Below are positions 8,366 through 15,566 of a stretch of DNA of 31,689 nt, piece after piece. The notes beneath the pieces were generated by a model, which did not search any database, was not told where the DNA came from, and saw only the letters and a program-made list of their open reading frames with translations. Each line of letters starts with the position of its first letter. Position 1 is the stretch's first letter. This DNA comes from an uncultured Bdellovibrionales bacterium (GTDB lineage: Bacteria; Bdellovibrionota; FAC87; UBA2466), in contig CALCZU010000144.1 in the NCBI GenBank assembly GCA_937903155.1, positions 1 through 31,689 on the forward strand, written 5' to 3'. The position numbers and the translations under genes are program-made.

Positions 8366-8575
8366 TTATGTTCGGACGCGCTCAAGGAGACGGCCCGCTA
8401 AAAAAAGAACCACTCCGATGGCGAGCATCGTCACTTCCTTCTGAAGAGCTTCTTCTTTAAATCCGACGTACAACCCCAAAAGGAGAACTGCCATTGCCGC
8501 TGCTTGAAGGGATTTTGCAAAGTAAAACATTGGAACGCGATTGTATTCAGGTTCTTTCAGAACGCAATAACGCAT
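8366..8575 (-). CDS. Small two-helix inner-membrane protein
   Basis: A 69-residue protein with two hydrophobic segments (AAAMAVLLLGLYVGF and VTMLAIGVVLFLAGRLL) joined by a short charged loop, then the basic tail ERVRT. A second ATG at 8530 (MFYFAKSLQ...) gives a 54-residue protein that fits the hydrophobic pattern better. Neither start has a clear Shine-Dalgarno, so the true start is open. No function is recognised. It lies just upstream of ruvC on the same strand (38 bases) and could be co-transcribed with it. Confidence 0.6.
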   Translation of the reverse strand: MRYCVLKEPEYNRVPMFYFAKSLQAAAMAVLLLGLYVGFKEEALQKEVTMLAIGVVLFLAGRLLERVRT

Positions 8576-8595
8576 TGTGTTTTGGAGACGAATTA

Positions 8596-9336
8596 TTAGT
8601 TAGGGTAGGAAATTCCTAGGTTTTCTTCGGCATTGACCGATTCGATAAAGTTTCGGTTGTCAGAATCATATAAATTCACAAAAACCGACAATTGTTCTTC
8701 ATCGTAAATCAGTGCCCCATGATCAACACCCACCACATTGTAGATATCACCGGTGCGTTTGAGGAGTGGACTTCCGGAATCTCCGAAGCACGATCCCGCC
8801 CGGTTCTTAGGACCGATAATATTTTTAGATTTTGGCAGAGGTGTGCTCAGTTCAAGATAGTCCCGAATTCTGACAAGGACATTCGTGCCCATGCGCTTAA
8901 TTCCAGCGCCCCCTCGAGTTTCGGTATTATTGCAACCGTAACCGATGAGGTTCAGAGTTTCTCCGACTTTGGGGAGTCGACCGATGGGGACGACTTTTTC
9001 AGGCGCAATCGGCGGATCCATAACTAAAATTCCGAGGTCATTTTTCCCGGACTGCGCGGTTTGCGCCATGGCATAGGCTTTGGTTGTCGTAAGATTGATC
9101 CCGTGCGACCGAATATGATAGGGCCCGCCTTGTTGAAGACAATGGGCTGCTGTGAGAACCGCCCGCGGACTGACGAATGCACCCGTGCAAGCCACGTTAC
9201 TTAAAACTTTTACAACTCCAGGGAGGGTTTGCGTCGATATCGCTAAATCGCCTTCGAGGGGCTCGGGTAATTTGGGGTTCGTAGATTGACTGCAACTAAT
9301 CACAAAGATGAGGAAAAAGAGATATTGCATTTGCAT
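8596..9336 (-). CDS. Trypsin-like serine protease, probable lipoprotein
   Basis: S1-family endopeptidase of 246 residues with the full catalytic triad: His65 in LTAAHC, Asp100 in KNDLGILVM, and Ser187 in GSCFGDSGSPL. The N-terminus is short and hydrophobic (YLFFLIFVIS) and reaches Cys15 in I-S-C, suggesting lipid anchoring in the envelope. The Cys pair around the active-site His (Cys50/Cys66) matches the conserved S1 disulfide. The substrate is unknown. A zymogen activation site is plausible near the mature N-terminus (STQTLPGVVKV), but the usual IVGG is not there. It is divergent from the J-domain gene. Confidence 0.92.
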   Translation of the reverse strand: MQMQYLFFLIFVISCSQSTNPKLPEPLEGDLAISTQTLPGVVKVLSNVACTGAFVSPRAVLTAAHCLQQGGPYHIRSHGINLTTTKAYAMAQTAQSGKNDLGILVMDPPIAPEKVVPIGRLPKVGETLNLIGYGCNNTETRGGAGIKRMGTNVLVRIRDYLELSTPLPKSKNIIGPKNRAGSCFGDSGSPLLKRTGDIYNVVGVDHGALIYDEEQLSVFVNLYDSDNRNFIESVNAEENLGISYPN

Positions 9337-9359
9337 AACGTAACTTTAAGTAAACTCAT

Positions 9360-9387
9360 TTGCTAGGCTGCCTGCTATCTCTATGAA
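9360..9387 (+). promoter_or_regulatory. Putative promoter of the J-domain gene
   Basis: TTGCTA (9360-9365) and TATGAA (9382-9387) with a 16-base spacer, ending 21 bases before the ATG at 9409. It shares the TTGCTAGG octamer with two other promoters in the window. Prediction from pattern only. Confidence 0.4.
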
Positions 9388-9408
9388 AGTATATATAAAA
9401 GTGAGAGA

Positions 9409-10263
9409 ATGGTTTCCGAAATGGCCGAAGACTATTACCAAAGATTAGGAATCAAGCGAGATGCTGATTTTTTAGAAATCAAAAAGGCGTATCGCGCGTT
9501 AGTTTTGCAAATTCATCCCGATTTAAATCCGATTGACGAGAGCGCAAAAGAAAAATTCCAAAACTTGATAGAAGCTTACGAAGTTCTTTCCGACACGCAA
9601 AAAAGAATTGAGTATGACTTAAGTTTGCCCGCAGAGACTCAATCCATCCCAAAGCCCGTTTTCAAACCCATTCCGAGGTCCAACTCTATTTCGTCTCGCA
9701 GAAGTCTCGCGTATCTGTACGAACAGAATATTAATTCTTTTAAAAGTCGCGATGGTTGGCGAGCGGCGTATCTGTCGGCGGTGATTGCTTTTCCGATCTG
9801 GAATCGTCTGAGTGAGAATCCGATGGATTGGAAATGGGCACCCATTCCGATTCTCATCGTTTTTGTGATGAAAAGTTTTGTTGGGCCTTTGATTGAAACC
9901 CCCTTTGTCAAAGAAATGCTTGCGTGTCTTGTCCCGGCATTGATGATGAAGTTTATTTCGGGAGAATTTATTTTTTTCTTTGGAGCACTTTGGAGTGCTT
10001 TGCTCGGGGCGACTCTTGGTTCGGCTATAGGACGGGCTTTCTTTGAGCCTGAGTCGGATTGGCAGAAAAAACTGTTCGCTATCGTCGTCGGCGCACTTTG
10101 CGGATTGATCGTCTCTCTCTTTTTAGGATTCTTAATGGGGATGTTTGGGGCTTTGGATGGCGTGCGAGTCGGATTTTTTAATGAGGTCTTTGCATTAGCG
10201 TTAACCGCGGGGGCTGCGTCTTTTCTCGTCTGCATTCCTGGCTCGTTTTCCGAAGAGATATAA
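9409..10263 (+). CDS. J-domain membrane protein
   Basis: An N-terminal J-domain (about residues 8-70: DYYQRLGIKRDADFLEIKKAY, the HPD tripeptide at 36-38, then FQNLIEAYEVLSD) would stimulate an Hsp70 (DnaK) partner. The protein lacks the Gly/Phe, zinc-finger and substrate domains of DnaJ. After a linker it has a C-terminal region of about five hydrophobic helices (about 118-280) with several Gly-rich segments, so the J-domain is tethered to the cytoplasmic face of the inner membrane. The client is unknown. ATG at 9409 (GAGAGA just upstream) or 9421 are both possible starts. The 3' end overlaps, in antisense, the tail of the DUF2752 gene by 86 bases. Confidence 0.88.
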   Translation: MVSEMAEDYYQRLGIKRDADFLEIKKAYRALVLQIHPDLNPIDESAKEKFQNLIEAYEVLSDTQKRIEYDLSLPAETQSIPKPVFKPIPRSNSISSRRSLAYLYEQNINSFKSRDGWRAAYLSAVIAFPIWNRLSENPMDWKWAPIPILIVFVMKSFVGPLIETPFVKEMLACLVPALMMKFISGEFIFFFGALWSALLGATLGSAIGRAFFEPESDWQKKLFAIVVGALCGLIVSLFLGFLMGMFGALDGVRVGFFNEVFALALTAGAASFLVCIPGSFSEEI

Positions 10264-10558
10264 AGTCGAAAACTCGGATCGTCCAAAGAGATGCGATTCC
10301 AAGACTCGCCAAGATAAAAATAGGTACCCCTAAAACGTGGAACTCAAATGCGCGTTCGAATGGAAAACTAAACGCGAGAATCAATGAGCGGCCAAGCCCG
10401 CAAGTCGGACAGTGAATTCCAAAGAAGAAGTTGAGAGGACATTTCAGCGGAAGATATTTAATCCAAGACCAATGGTGGCTAAAAAAATGGGCGAAAACAA
10501 ACGAGAATCCGTACAAAAATGTCAGCGGAAAAAGCAAATTAGAGTTTCGTCGAACCAT
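10178..10558 (-). CDS. DUF2752 family small membrane protein
   Basis: A 126-residue protein with the DUF2752 signature: CP followed a few residues later by a second Cys pair, here KCPLNFFFGIHCPTCGLGRS. The signature is flanked by hydrophobic helices (LLFPLTFLYGFSFVFAHFF and VPIFILASLGIASLW). Function in the family is unknown. The ATG at 10558 lies inside the last codons of the upstream DUF4234 gene (20-base overlap), implying coupled translation. A longer reading from 10621 would add 21 residues with no support. The C-terminal ~28 codons are antisense to the 3' end of the J-domain gene, an unusually long tail overlap, so the true end could be affected by a frameshift. Confidence 0.72.
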   Translation of the reverse strand: MVRRNSNLLFPLTFLYGFSFVFAHFFSHHWSWIKYLPLKCPLNFFFGIHCPTCGLGRSLILAFSFPFERAFEFHVLGVPIFILASLGIASLWTIRVFDFISLRKTSQECRREKTQPPRLTLMQRPH

Positions 10559-10898
10559 AATATTGGTTGATGTAGGTTTGCTGAATGCAGTCGGCAATGA
10601 TGTGAAGTCCAAAACCCGCAAAAGCCGCGCAGATTAAGGCTTCCGTCGCATTTTCTCGTCCTGAAAGCTGGCAGAGGTCCAACGTCATTCGGTACTCGTG
10701 ATAAACGTGATAGATCCCGCAAGTGAGAATCGTGAAAATCAACCAGGGCCAAAAAGAATATTTTTCTTGGCGAAGCATCTCGTTGGTCGCTTTGATTTGT
10801 TCGGACTGAATATAAATATTGTAAAGACCGCAGGTGAGAAACGTCCAAACCAAATCCCATGCGATAGAGCGAACAAAACGATTTTGCATAAAATGCAT
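10539..10898 (-). CDS. DUF4234 family membrane protein
   Basis: A 119-residue protein in which the core motif appears twice: TCGLYNIYIQSEQI at about residues 22-35 and TCGIYHVYHEYRM at about 58-70. Each sits at the end of a hydrophobic helix, as in DUF4234 proteins. A third hydrophobic segment lies near ALICAAFAGFGLHIIADCI. Function is unknown. It is the first gene of a pair with the DUF2752 protein (overlapping). Two in-frame ATGs (10898, 10889) are possible and neither has a clear ribosome-binding site. Confidence 0.78.
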   Translation of the reverse strand: MHFMQNRFVRSIAWDLVWTFLTCGLYNIYIQSEQIKATNEMLRQEKYSFWPWLIFTILTCGIYHVYHEYRMTLDLCQLSGRENATEALICAAFAGFGLHIIADCIQQTYINQYYGSTKL

Positions 10899-10972
10899 GT
10901 AACAAGAAAATCAATGGATGTAAAAGTAGACAGTTTTGGATCGCGGCGTCATTTTTAAACGCCTTCTCTTCG

Positions 10973-11001
10973 TTGCTAGGCGGAAAAAACAGTATTATGA
11001 T
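10973..11001 (+). promoter_or_regulatory. Putative promoter of the resorcinol-type operon
   Basis: TTGCTA (10973-10978) and TATGAT (10996-11001) with the ideal 17-base spacer, again with the TTGCTAGG extension. It is the only good candidate ahead of the lipoprotein gene and would drive the whole compact operon to 19125. Prediction only. Confidence 0.5.
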
Positions 11002-11035
11002 GCGGCCTCAAACTTAAATACTTATAGGAGACAGC

Positions 11036-11503
11036 ATGATCAAAGTTTTAACAGGAATCGTCGTGATGAGTGCGTTGATTTCTTGCTCGGGTAGAAAAGT
11101 CGTCGATACTGGGGCGGCCGTGGCCACCAAATCTGCGGTGCTTACCGTCCAAGCGAACGGACTGAAAGATAAAGGCAAAAAATACGACGTTGATTTCAGC
11201 ATGATCAATGAATCCGAAAAAACTGTGATTGTTTTGTTAGCTGATATGGGTTGCTACAAAGGCAATGTCCAAGGAACTCTCCAACATGCTTTCTTTGGAG
11301 CCGGCGAACGGACGATTGATCTGACTTCCAAACAGAAAAAGAATTTCCACCTCGTTTGCAAACTCGGAAGCAAAGTTGAATCGGGCGAATACAAAGTCGT
11401 CGTCCGTCGCGTTTACGAAAACTTAAGCAATGACCGTAAGACCACGGGAAAAGAAATTGCCAAAGATATCGAATGGAAACTTGCAAACACAGAGAAGCGC
11501 TAA
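11036..11503 (+). CDS. Lipoprotein heading the resorcinol-type operon
   Basis: A 155-residue lipoprotein. The signal (VLTGIVVMSALIS) ends in a good lipobox L-I-S-C at Cys17. The mature part is beta-rich with two further Cys (MGCYKG and LVCKLG) and a basic, Lys-rich C-terminus. The segment KKYDVDFSMINESEKTVIVLLADMGCYKG looks like an immunoglobulin-like or intracellular-inhibitor-type beta fold, which is a guess. Family not recognised. The ATG has AGGAG 6 bases upstream. Only 15 bases separate its stop from the darA start on the same strand, so it is probably co-transcribed. Whether it belongs functionally to the lipid pathway is open. Confidence 0.78.
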   Translation: MIKVLTGIVVMSALISCSGRKVVDTGAAVATKSAVLTVQANGLKDKGKKYDVDFSMINESEKTVIVLLADMGCYKGNVQGTLQHAFFGAGERTIDLTSKQKKNFHLVCKLGSKVESGEYKVVVRRVYENLSNDRKTTGKEIAKDIEWKLANTEKR

Positions 11504-11518
11504 GCTGACTGTGATTTT

Positions 11519-12346
11519 GTGGATTCCAAAAAAATCCTAGTTGTCTCTTTTTCGCAAACCGGAACCGTGCATAAGGCGCTGGAAAACGCGCTATTGCCAT
11601 TTCGGGAAAGAGGGGCCGCTATCGAAATGTATTCTATTGAAACGGAGAAACCCCTTCCTTTTCCTTGGGGGTTTTTCCGTTTCTTTTCGATCATGCCCGA
11701 AACCGTTTTAGGTCCTTCGGTCGCCATTCGACCTCTTGAGATCCCTGAAAAAGACTGGGACCTGGTGGTCCTGGGATTTCCGGTTTGGTTTTTAAGCGTG
11801 GCTCAGCCGATGAAAACTTTTCTTTTAGAGAGAAAGTGGCTGAGAGGAAAAACAATCCTTCCCGTGATCACGTGCCGCGAACTTTGGTGGTCCGGTTACC
11901 AAGATTTTTTACAAATCACTGAACCTTTTGTTGCGAATATTCTTGAGCCTCTCGTTTACAAAGAACCTCTCGCTTCTTGGAAAACCTATTTAAGCACTCC
12001 GATTTATTTAGTGACCGGTAAAAAAGTTTTTAAAAATAATGCGGCGAGTTGGCGTGAGACGATCCCGAGCGCCGGAAATCTTTTTATGGAGAGCGTTGGT
12101 AAAAAAAGTTTTCGATTTTGGGCGAGGTTGATAAAGCACGTTTCTTCGCGCGAAAGTATCGGAAGAAACGTTGCCATCTGTTTCTTTTTTTTATACCTTC
12201 TTTTTGCAATACCAATTTTGAAATTGATCGGGGGAGTCGTTCAGTTTGTAGATTCAAATCTGAAAGGGCTTCGTAAACAGGGAGGTCGGCGTTGCAATCA
12301 GTCTATGTCGTCGGTGCTGGAATCTTTTTACCCAATCAAGCCGTAA
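11519..12346 (+). CDS. darA: DarA-like dialkylresorcinol biosynthesis flavodoxin-fold protein
   Basis: In the Photorhabdus dialkylresorcinol pathway DarA aromatises the 2,5-dialkylcyclohexane-1,3-dione made by DarB; databases often label it 'dialkylresorcinol condensing enzyme'. The N-terminus KKILVVSFSQTGTVHKAL is a flavodoxin-type FMN phosphate loop (S-x-T-G). FPFPW-type residues (PLPFPWGFFRFFSIMPETVLG) and a C-terminal hydrophobic helix (FFFLYLLFAIPIL) are typical of DarA homologues as I remember them. At 275 residues it is close to family length. The start is GTG without a good Shine-Dalgarno, which may mean coupling to the lipoprotein 15 bases upstream. The 3' end overlaps darB by 55 bases. 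The assignment rests on recognition by eye plus the adjacent darB. Confidence 0.85.
   Translation: MDSKKILVVSFSQTGTVHKALENALLPFRERGAAIEMYSIETEKPLPFPWGFFRFFSIMPETVLGPSVAIRPLEIPEKDWDLVVLGFPVWFLSVAQPMKTFLLERKWLRGKTILPVITCRELWWSGYQDFLQITEPFVANILEPLVYKEPLASWKTYLSTPIYLVTGKKVFKNNAASWRETIPSAGNLFMESVGKKSFRFWARLIKHVSSRESIGRNVAICFFFLYLLFAIPILKLIGGVVQFVDSNLKGLRKQGGRRCNQSMSSVLESFYPIKP
12281..12285 (+). promoter_or_regulatory. Ribosome-binding site that fixes the TTG start of darB
   Basis: GGAGG lies 6 bases before the TTG at 12292 and inside the end of darA. No ATG exists in a suitable position, so this site decides the non-ATG start. Confidence 0.7.
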
Positions 12347-13434
12347 AAAATGAAAATCTTGAAAATATTTTAGGGATTATTAACGGTGTGCCGTCGCGCA
12401 CGAAGACTCGCATTATGGCGGGAACAGGAATTACTTCACGGCACTACGCGATTGATCCCGAAACTCGAAAGCAATCTCACACCAATGCTGAGATGACAGC
12501 GCTCGCCGTTAGAAATGCAGCAGCGAACTACCAACTCCCACTCGAAGTCGATTTGCTCTGCAGTGGTTCGAGCAGTCCCGACCAAATGGTTCCGAGTCAT
12601 GGACTGATGGTGCACGGAGAATTGAAAACACCCGCGATGGAAGTCATGACGGCTTCGGGAGTTTGCTGCTCGGGAGTGACCGCTTTAAAATACGCCTACC
12701 TTTCTATTTTAGCAGGAACTGCGAGACGCGCAATTGCGACGGGCTCCGAATTGGTTTCGAATCTTTTTCGCTCTGAAAATCTCCAAAAAGAGATCACGAT
12801 GCGTGCAGAGGATGAAGAAAAACCGACGCTTGCTTTTCAAACCGATTTTCTGCGATGGGTTCTTTCGGATGGGGCAGGGGCTTTGTATTTAGCCAATGAA
12901 CCCGCGCCCTGCAGACATTCTTTAAAGATTGATTGGGTCGATATTATTTCGTTTGCTCATAAACTTGAAACTTGCATGTATTGCGGTGGACAGAAAGACG
13001 AGACCGGGAAATTAGTGGGTTGGAGAGAAGTCGATCCCGATCAAAGAATTACCGGCGGCTATTTAAATCTTTCTCAGGACGTCCGACTTCTGAATGCCAA
13101 TATCGCGAACATCACGATTGACGAAACGATGCCCATCTTGATGGATCGGCACGGACTGAAACCAGAGAACATCGATTGGTTTTTACCTCACTATTCTTCT
13201 TCTTATTTCCGCCCGATTGTGAGCGAGCACTTAGAAAAAGTTGGATTTCCGATCCCATATGAAAAGTGGTTTACCAATCTAACGACAAAAGGTAATACGG
13301 GTTCGGCGTCTATCTACATTATGCTCGAAGAACTGATTTCGAGCGGAAAGCTAAAAAAAGGCGACAGACTTCTTTGTTTCATCCCCGAAAGCGCCCGTTT
13401 TTCAGTCGGATACATGCATCTGACCGTTGTTTGA
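12292..13434 (+). CDS. darB: DarB-like ketosynthase (KAS III superfamily)
   Basis: Condenses two acyl units and cyclises them to a dialkylcyclohexanedione, the ring-forming step of dialkylresorcinol synthesis. This 380-residue thiolase-fold enzyme carries a Cys-His-Asn triad: Cys126 in SGVCCSG, His300 in WFLPHYSS, and Asn335 in TTKGNTGS. The N-terminal signature LGIINGVPSRTKTRI followed by GITSRHYAID and SHTNAEM separates DarB homologues from FabH (from memory of the family). The first Cys of the CC pair is an extra thiol beside the nucleophile. The start is TTG with GGAGG upstream. It lies between darA (55-base overlap) and the small HTH gene. Confidence 0.92.
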   Translation: MQSVYVVGAGIFLPNQAVKNENLENILGIINGVPSRTKTRIMAGTGITSRHYAIDPETRKQSHTNAEMTALAVRNAAANYQLPLEVDLLCSGSSSPDQMVPSHGLMVHGELKTPAMEVMTASGVCCSGVTALKYAYLSILAGTARRAIATGSELVSNLFRSENLQKEITMRAEDEEKPTLAFQTDFLRWVLSDGAGALYLANEPAPCRHSLKIDWVDIISFAHKLETCMYCGGQKDETGKLVGWREVDPDQRITGGYLNLSQDVRLLNANIANITIDETMPILMDRHGLKPENIDWFLPHYSSSYFRPIVSEHLEKVGFPIPYEKWFTNLTTKGNTGSASIYIMLEELISSGKLKKGDRLLCFIPESARFSVGYMHLTVV

Positions 13435-13439
13435 AGGAG
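13434..13439 (+). promoter_or_regulatory. Ribosome-binding site for the small HTH gene
   Basis: AAGGAG overlaps the darB stop and lies 5 bases before the TTG at 13445. It supports that start over the in-frame TTG at 13427. Confidence 0.65.
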
Positions 13440-13444
13440 TCAAA

Positions 13445-13843
13445 TTGGACATTGAACAAGTCCCGCAGGACGATGAAAATTTTTACGATGGGCATAAACG
13501 CGCGATGTACGCGCGCACTAAGGACGGTCAATATGTTCAGGCTCTTTCGAAAGGATGGGCTGTCGAAACTTATTTCACCGCCGAAGCTTTGGATGATTTA
13601 GAAAGTGCCTATCTCGTAGTTTTAAAAGATGTGAAGGACGGGAAGCTGAGCCCTCTCGCGGCGCATATGACCCGACGTCAAATGACCCCCAAATTATTGG
13701 CTCAGCATACTGGCTTTTTCACGTTTCAGGTGAAAAGACATTTAAATCCTCGAGTGTTTAAAAAACTTTCGGAATCAACACTTCAAACCTACGCCAACTG
13801 TTTGAATATTCCATTGAACGAGTTGAGCGAGGTTCCAAAATGA
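13445..13843 (+). CDS. Small protein with an Xre-like helix-turn-helix domain
   Basis: A 132-residue protein. The N-terminal ~70 residues (DENFYDGHKRAMYARTKDG, KGWAVETYFTAEAL, YLVVLKDVKDGKLSPL) match no domain I know. The C-terminal segment, about residues 78-128, has the spacing of a lambda-repressor (Xre/HTH_3) fold: MTPKLLAQHTGFFTFQVKRH, then a basic turn, then TLQTYANCLNIPLNEL. I recall similar small proteins in Bacteroidetes flexirubin clusters, but this is memory and not a search. It could regulate the operon, or the HTH fold could serve protein contacts instead. The start is TTG with AAGGAG 5 bases upstream, and the stop overlaps the next gene by ATGA. Confidence 0.8.
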   Translation: MDIEQVPQDDENFYDGHKRAMYARTKDGQYVQALSKGWAVETYFTAEALDDLESAYLVVLKDVKDGKLSPLAAHMTRRQMTPKLLAQHTGFFTFQVKRHLNPRVFKKLSESTLQTYANCLNIPLNELSEVPK

Positions 13844-14853
13844 ATGTCGAAAATTTTAAGCATTTGCAGTCGGCTCATTGTGAGAGTGGGGTCGCGGCAT
13901 CGTTACTGACCCATCAGGGGCAGAAAATTTCAGAGCCCATGGCCTTTGGATTGGGAAGTGGTTTATTCTTTGCGCATCTTCCTTTTATGAAAATTATGGG
14001 ATTGCCGCTAACATCTTTTCGAAGTTATCCCGGAACCATCCTAAAAAAAGTTTTTCAGCGGACGGGAATCAAACTTCAAAAACGCCAGTTCAAGAGCGAA
14101 GAAAAAGCGCTCAAAGCTTTGGACGAGATGTTGGAACAAGGAATTCCTTCGGGCGTTCAGCTGAGTGTGTTTTGGCTTCCTTATCTTCCTCCGCAGTTTC
14201 GATTTCAATTTAATGCCCATCACGCGATTATTTGCGGGAAAAAAGTGGATGAGTATATCGTCAGCGATCCAATTGGCGAAGAGATGGTCACTTGTCCTAA
14301 GGAAGATTTTAAAAGAGCTTGGTTTGCGAAAGGGCCGCTCGCGCCCAAAGGCGCTCTTTACAATGCGGTGTCGGTTGCAAACGGTTCGAAAGACAGAGCG
14401 AGTGCAATTAAAAGCGCGTTGAAAGAAACTTCGAATCGCATGCTGAGAATCCCTATTCCATTTTTTGGAGTGCGTGGAATCCGCCTTTTAGCCAAACGCA
14501 TGCGAAGATGGCCAGAGACTTTAAAAACGCCTCGCCAAGTGAAATTAAACTTAGGCCAGGTCGTTCGAATGCAGGAAGAGATCGGAACAGGCGGCGCGGG
14601 TTTTCGTTTTCTTTATGCGGCGTTCTTAGAAGAAGCCGCGAGCGAAATCCCAGGCTCGCGTTTAAAAGAAGCTTCGAACTTGATGACTCAAGCGGGAGAT
14701 AGCTGGAGAGCCTTCGCCGTTCAATGTGCGAAAGCCTGCAAGTCCGATGACTTTTCAAAAAAGACAATGAATTCGCTTGCTGAGACACTCGAGAAAGCCG
14801 CGGATTTAGAAGAGGAAGCCTTTAAGCTTATCGATCAATGCATCCTCTGCTGA
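13840..14853 (+). CDS. BtrH-type acyl-ACP-dependent acyltransferase
   Basis: The N-terminal half resembles the BtrH_N domain. BtrH in butirosin biosynthesis moves an acyl group from an acyl carrier protein to an amine through a papain/transglutaminase-like Cys-His-Asp site. The matching residues here are Cys14 (SAHCESG), His127 or His128 (NAHHAIICG) and Asp143 (VSDPIGEE). The C-terminal ~140 residues are helical (DUF4872-like) with RMQEEIGTGGAGFRFLYAAFLEEAA. In this operon, with its own ACP and DarA/DarB, an ester- or amide-forming step on a resorcinol or another acceptor is the natural inference. The protein has 337 residues and its start overlaps the previous stop by ATGA. Confidence 0.82.
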   Translation: MNVENFKHLQSAHCESGVAASLLTHQGQKISEPMAFGLGSGLFFAHLPFMKIMGLPLTSFRSYPGTILKKVFQRTGIKLQKRQFKSEEKALKALDEMLEQGIPSGVQLSVFWLPYLPPQFRFQFNAHHAIICGKKVDEYIVSDPIGEEMVTCPKEDFKRAWFAKGPLAPKGALYNAVSVANGSKDRASAIKSALKETSNRMLRIPIPFFGVRGIRLLAKRMRRWPETLKTPRQVKLNLGQVVRMQEEIGTGGAGFRFLYAAFLEEAASEIPGSRLKEASNLMTQAGDSWRAFAVQCAKACKSDDFSKKTMNSLAETLEKAADLEEEAFKLIDQCILC

Positions 14854-15566
14854 AAATCCAGAATTTAAGCTATCAATATCCTACCGCACCGAAAAAAGCG
14901 CTCGATGATCTGTCGTTTGAAATTAAAAGTGGAGACTTTATTGGTCTTCTAGGACCGAATGGGGCAGGGAAGACGACACTTTTGTCCATTCTCGCTTCTT
15001 TAATAGATCCTCTAAAAGGACAACTCGTTTTATCCGAACCCCATCCAAAATCTTGGATTGCGTTGGCCCCTCAAGAAATTGCTCTTTATCCTTCACTCAC
15101 CGCGTTTGAAAATCTTAAATTTTTTGCGGAAATCGGAAGAGTAGAGAGCCGTAGAGTGAATGAGAAAGTAAAAGAGTGCTTAGAGTTTGTCGGACTCTAT
15201 GCACAAAGAGATATGAAGAGTGGAAAGTTTTCGGGAGGGATGAAACGAAGATTGAATATCGCAGTCGCTCTCGTGACGTCTCCGAAGCTTTTAATGCTCG
15301 ATGAACCCACGGTCGGCGTTGACCCGCATTCTCGTCACTTGATCTTGCAAGCATTAAACGAATTAAATTCAAGAGGAACGACGCTGCTTTATTCCAGCCA
15401 CTATATGGAAGAAGTTGAAAAATTCTGTCGAACTCTTCTTCTTTTGGATCACGGTAAAATCTTGTTTCAAGGTTCGATGAATGAATTTAAAAACTCGAAA
15501 CAAAAGCAAATGTCGCTCGAAGAACACTTTATCGAGTGGACTGGGAAAGATTTGAGAGACGTATGA
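14838..15566 (+). CDS. ABC transporter ATP-binding protein
   Basis: ATPase of an ABC-2 type exporter, 242 residues. Visible are Walker A GPNGAGKTT (39-47), the ABC signature FSGGMKRR (131-138), Walker B LLMLDEP (151-157) with the D-loop GVD, and the switch His188 (YSSHYMEE). All catalytic residues are intact. It overlaps the acyltransferase gene by 16 bases and the permease by ATGA, so it is translated with its partner. The cargo is inferred to be the operon's lipid product. Confidence 0.95.
   Translation: MHPLLKIQNLSYQYPTAPKKALDDLSFEIKSGDFIGLLGPNGAGKTTLLSILASLIDPLKGQLVLSEPHPKSWIALAPQEIALYPSLTAFENLKFFAEIGRVESRRVNEKVKECLEFVGLYAQRDMKSGKFSGGMKRRLNIAVALVTSPKLLMLDEPTVGVDPHSRHLILQALNELNSRGTTLLYSSHYMEEVEKFCRTLLLLDHGKILFQGSMNEFKNSKQKQMSLEEHFIEWTGKDLRDV

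Noticed and set aside
9639..10286. Long minus-strand open frame of 215 codons
   Set aside because: It is antisense to the J-domain gene, has a basic and biased composition, and no recognisable domain. It is a shadow of the real plus-strand gene.
10522..10914. Minus-strand open frame of 130 codons overlapping the DUF4234 gene
   Set aside because: The other minus-strand frame there has clear DUF4234 motifs, while this one is Arg/Ser-rich without a domain.
12471..12480. GCAATCTC inside darB, as in the dispersed repeat
   Set aside because: Only eight bases match, with no inverted partner or repeat ends nearby, so it is coincidence within coding sequence.
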